Source of the DNA: Bacillota bacterium
GTDB lineage: Bacteria; Bacillota; Bacilli; Lactobacillales; Enterococcaceae
Assembly: GCA_023389005.1 (NCBI GenBank)
Contig: JAEWFE010000341.1
Coordinates: 1-6,865 of the forward strand
Length of the DNA stretch: 6,865 bases
Reading direction: 5' to 3'
Of this stretch, positions 5,085 to 6,865 are shown piece by piece (the stretch's first letter is position 1; every line of letters starts with the position of its first letter). The notes under the pieces were generated by a model. The model was not told the origin of the DNA. It did no database searches and saw only the letters and a list, made by a program, of their open reading frames with translations. The translations under genes and the position numbers were made by a program.

Positions 5085-5552
5085 ATGAAAATGGAAAAAT
5101 ATATGATTACTTTCGTTAGTATCTTATTGAGTGTGATTTTTTGGTTGATGAGTTTTCTTGTGGGCGTACAGATTTTTACTAGCGAGCATCAAGGTATGAT
5201 CTGGCAAAACAACTTAACGCTTATTTGTTTGATTTTAGCAGCATGAATTATTAGCTATATGGCAGTTAAGAGTGTGCGTATTTGGTAAAAATCAAGTCAA
5301 CATGCTTTTCAAAAAGAGTTACTCATCTATACAAAGCAAGTAAGCTATGCGAGTGGTGTTATCTTTTTCTTAAGTCTAGGCATTTTACCGATGTTTTATC
5401 GTTGGGCTGACTTAGGCGATGCACCGGGTGTGATGCTGATAGGGTTAGCCATTTGTCTTGTATTTTTCACGATGGTTTTAATCAGTATTAGTTTTTCAAA
5501 GTTATACCAAAAAGCACTATCCTTACAAGATGAATTAGAGATGGTGATTTAA
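5085..5552 (+). pseudogene. DUF2975 four-helix membrane protein, broken by two in-frame stops
   Basis: One continuous reading frame encodes a protein of about 155 residues interrupted by TGA at 5244-5246 and TAA at 5286-5288, with no frameshift. The first 53 codons (MKMEKYMITFVSILLS...) give membrane helix 1 and the start of helix 2. After the stops the same frame continues with the rest of helix 2 (IISYMAVKSV), a polar loop, helix 3 (ASGVIFFLSLGILPMFY) and helix 4 (GVMLIGLAICLVFFTMV), ending LQDELEMVI and TAA at 5550. Length, four helices and the downstream Cro/CI partner fit DUF2975 (YoaS-like) proteins of unknown function. AAAGGAAGG (5073-5081) is the ribosome binding site; ATG 5085 and 5091 are both plausible starts. 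The 51-55-residue stub is unlikely to work. Family assignment rests on pattern and context rather than a search. Confidence 0.75.
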
Positions 5553-5759
5553 ATGATAGAAATACACTTAGACCAATATTTAAAAAAGCGCCAAATGACT
5601 TTAACGCAACTCTCTGAAGCCGTCGATATTACAATTGCCAACCTCTCTATCCTGAAAAGTGGCAAAGCAAAGGCCATTCGTTTTTCGACTTTAGAAAAAA
5701 TCTGTGAAGTACTTGAATGTCAACCAGGCGACTTGATTTCTTATGTGCCTGAAGATTGA
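5553..5759 (+). CDS. Small Cro/CI-family transcriptional regulator (YozG-like)
   Basis: A 68-residue DNA-binding protein consisting of little more than one helix-turn-helix. Helices 2 and 3 of the HTH are LTQLSEAV and TIANLSILKSG (about residues 17-37), followed by the family pattern RFSTLEKICEVLECQPGDLISY. Such one-domain regulators commonly sit beside DUF2975 membrane proteins and are thought to be controlled by them, though the mechanism is not established. The ATG directly follows the TAA of the broken upstream gene, with GGTGA (5543-5547) as ribosome binding site inside that gene, so the two were translationally coupled. The nonsense codons upstream may now reduce its translation. Its likely target is the doubled palindrome at 5015-5056. 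The -35 of dinB overlaps its stop codon. Confidence 0.9.
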   Translation: MIEIHLDQYLKKRQMTLTQLSEAVDITIANLSILKSGKAKAIRFSTLEKICEVLECQPGDLISYVPED

Positions 5760-5784
5760 AACGGAATATCTGTTCTTGTATAAT
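5756..5784 (+). promoter_or_regulatory. dinB promoter
   Basis: TTGAAA (5756-5761) and a perfect TATAAT (5779-5784) are spaced by exactly 17 nt. The -35 overlaps the stop codon of the HTH gene and the -10 lies 34 nt before the dinB start. This is the best sigma-A promoter in the window, so dinB is probably transcribed on its own. Confidence 0.85.
5763..5776 (+). promoter_or_regulatory. Probable LexA (SOS) box in the dinB promoter
   Basis: GGAATATCTGTTCT resembles the Gram-positive LexA (DinR) box CGAACRNRYGTTYC. The core GAAT-N4-GTTC matches GAAC-N4-GTTC at seven of eight positions. It fills the spacer between the -35 and -10 of the dinB promoter, an ideal place for LexA repression that DNA damage would lift. 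The outer positions are imperfect, so binding may be weaker than at a consensus site. Confidence 0.6.
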
Positions 5785-5818
5785 AGAGATAGAAAAGTTT
5801 GAGAAACAGGTGAGAGAT

Positions 5819-6865
5819 ATGGCGGAGATGCGTTTTCCCTTAAAAAATGACATGAGCCGTAAAATCATTCATATTGATATGGACGCGTTTTTTGCCTCGG
5901 TGGAAGAGCGCGACAATCCTGAGTTGGCTAAGCATCCTCTAGTGATTGCCCGTCATCCCAAAGATACCAAAGGCCGTGGTGTGGTGACGACTTGCAATTA
6001 TAAGGCCAGAGAATACGGGATACATTCGGCGATGAGTGCCAAAAAAGCGTATGAGTTATGTCCGCAAGCCGTTTTTGTTCCCGGAAATTATCAAAAATAT
6101 CGAGAAATTTCGCGTCAGATTCGCGCCATTTTTCATCGCTATACAGACTTGATTGAACCAATGTCAATTGATGAAGCATATCTAGATGTGACCGAAAATA
6201 AAATTGGTTCAAAAAGTGCCATCAAAGTCGCACGCTGTATTCAAGAAGATATATGGCGTGAATTACATCTGACTTGTTCGGCTGGGGTGAGTTATAACAA
6301 GTTTTTAGCCAAATTAGCTTCAGATTATCGCAAACCCCATGGCATGACTGTGATTATGCCAGGAGAAGCCGAGGCGTTTTTAAAACCATTACCGATTGAA
6401 AAGTTTCATGGTGTGGGGAAAAAGACGATTCCTAAAATGCATGAGATGGGAATTTTCACTGGCGAAGATTTGTATAATAAATCAGAAATGGAACTGATTC
6501 ATGCGTTTGGCAAGATGGGCTATTCGCTTTATCGCAAAGTTCGGGGGATTCATAATTCTCCTGTTGTGACCAATCGTGAACGCAAATCTATTGGCAAGGA
6601 ACATACTTTTGGTGAGAGTCTTTATTTGATGAACCAGGCGATTTCACAGCTACGTCTATTATCAGAAAGTGTTGCTAATACAGCTATCAAGCAAGAAAAA
6701 CAAGGACAAACCGTGGTCTTAAAACTGCGCTACGATGATTATACGACAATTACCAAGAGACAGACCTTCCCAGAGTTTATTGATCATAAAGAGGATATTT
6801 TTTCGAAGGCGAGTCTTTTATTTGAAGATACATATGAAGAAGGACGGGGGATTCGCTTGTTAGGC
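5819..6865 (+). CDS. dinB: DNA polymerase IV (Y-family, translesion), 3' end missing
   Basis: DinB is an error-prone Y-family polymerase that extends past DNA lesions and misaligned primers. The frame is open for 349 codons to the window edge; family proteins are about 350-380 residues, so only the tail, including any clamp-binding motif, is unseen. HIDMDAFFASVEE (18-30) holds catalytic D20 and the steric-gate F25. SIDEAYLD (116-123) holds catalytic D118 and E119. CNYKAREYGI (59-68), SYNKFLAKLASDYRKP, and a helix-hairpin-helix FHGVGKKT (from residue 196) follow, then the little-finger domain with GKEHTFGE and LKLRYDDYTT. ATG 5819 is chosen because AGGTGA (5808-5813) lies 5 nt before it; ATGs at residues 4 and 12 are less well placed. 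The promoter with a LexA-like box suggests SOS induction. Confidence 0.95.
   Translation, partial: MAEMRFPLKNDMSRKIIHIDMDAFFASVEERDNPELAKHPLVIARHPKDTKGRGVVTTCNYKAREYGIHSAMSAKKAYELCPQAVFVPGNYQKYREISRQIRAIFHRYTDLIEPMSIDEAYLDVTENKIGSKSAIKVARCIQEDIWRELHLTCSAGVSYNKFLAKLASDYRKPHGMTVIMPGEAEAFLKPLPIEKFHGVGKKTIPKMHEMGIFTGEDLYNKSEMELIHAFGKMGYSLYRKVRGIHNSPVVTNRERKSIGKEHTFGESLYLMNQAISQLRLLSESVANTAIKQEKQGQTVVLKLRYDDYTTITKRQTFPEFIDHKEDIFSKASLLFEDTYEEGRGIRLLG

Noticed and set aside
5244..5246. TGA read as tryptophan or selenocysteine in the DUF2975 gene.
   Set aside because: All other genes in the window use standard code, a TAA follows 42 nt later in the same frame, and no recoding element is evident.
5647..6212. 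Minus-strand open frames of 73 and 94 codons opposite the HTH gene and dinB.
   Set aside because: They are shadows of clearly coding + strand genes and show no ribosome binding site or recognisable motif.

Overview
The window reads as a low-GC Gram-positive chromosome, most likely from the Enterococcaceae or a close relative in the Lactobacillales. The evidence is the AT-rich codon use, the strong AGGAGG-type ribosome binding sites, the gene order holB-ricT(yaaT)-yabA-rsmI (a Firmicutes signature), GlnR/TnrA-type operators, and a Gram-positive LexA-like box. No species is claimed. All recognised genes lie on the + strand.

Layout. (1) Positions 1-2837 are a compact housekeeping operon. It holds the 3' part of holB (DNA polymerase III delta'), ricT/yaaT (Fe-S protein of the RicAFT complex), yabA (zinc protein restraining DnaA) and rsmI (16S rRNA methyltransferase). 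It closes at a strong intrinsic terminator (2853-2895). (2) Positions 2896-4653 are a nitrogen-scavenging operon, amtB-glnK: an ammonium channel and its PII regulator. Its leader carries two perfect matches to the GlnR/TnrA consensus TGTNA-N7-TNACA. (3) Positions 4654-5080 contain no credible gene. They hold two tandem copies, plus a truncated third, of a roughly 136-nt element that folds into a long interrupted hairpin. Stem sequences differ between copies but still pair, while two bulges are identical. A terminator follows, then a tandem 21-bp repeat that looks like a double operator. (4) Positions 5085-5759 are a DUF2975 membrane-protein gene broken by two in-frame stop codons, followed directly by its usual partner, a small Cro/CI-type regulator. 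(5) From 5756 to the window end is dinB (DNA polymerase IV), truncated by the window edge. It has a near-consensus promoter with a probable LexA box between the -35 and -10.

How the parts work together. The first operon joins replication, control of initiation and RNA modification or processing. The amtB-glnK pair senses and imports ammonium and is probably repressed by GlnR when nitrogen is plentiful. The DUF2975/HTH pair looks autoregulated through the doubled palindrome, but its membrane half is decaying. dinB is probably an SOS gene. The most unusual item is the tandem covarying hairpin element between glnK and the DUF2975 locus. I do not recognise it as a named family.
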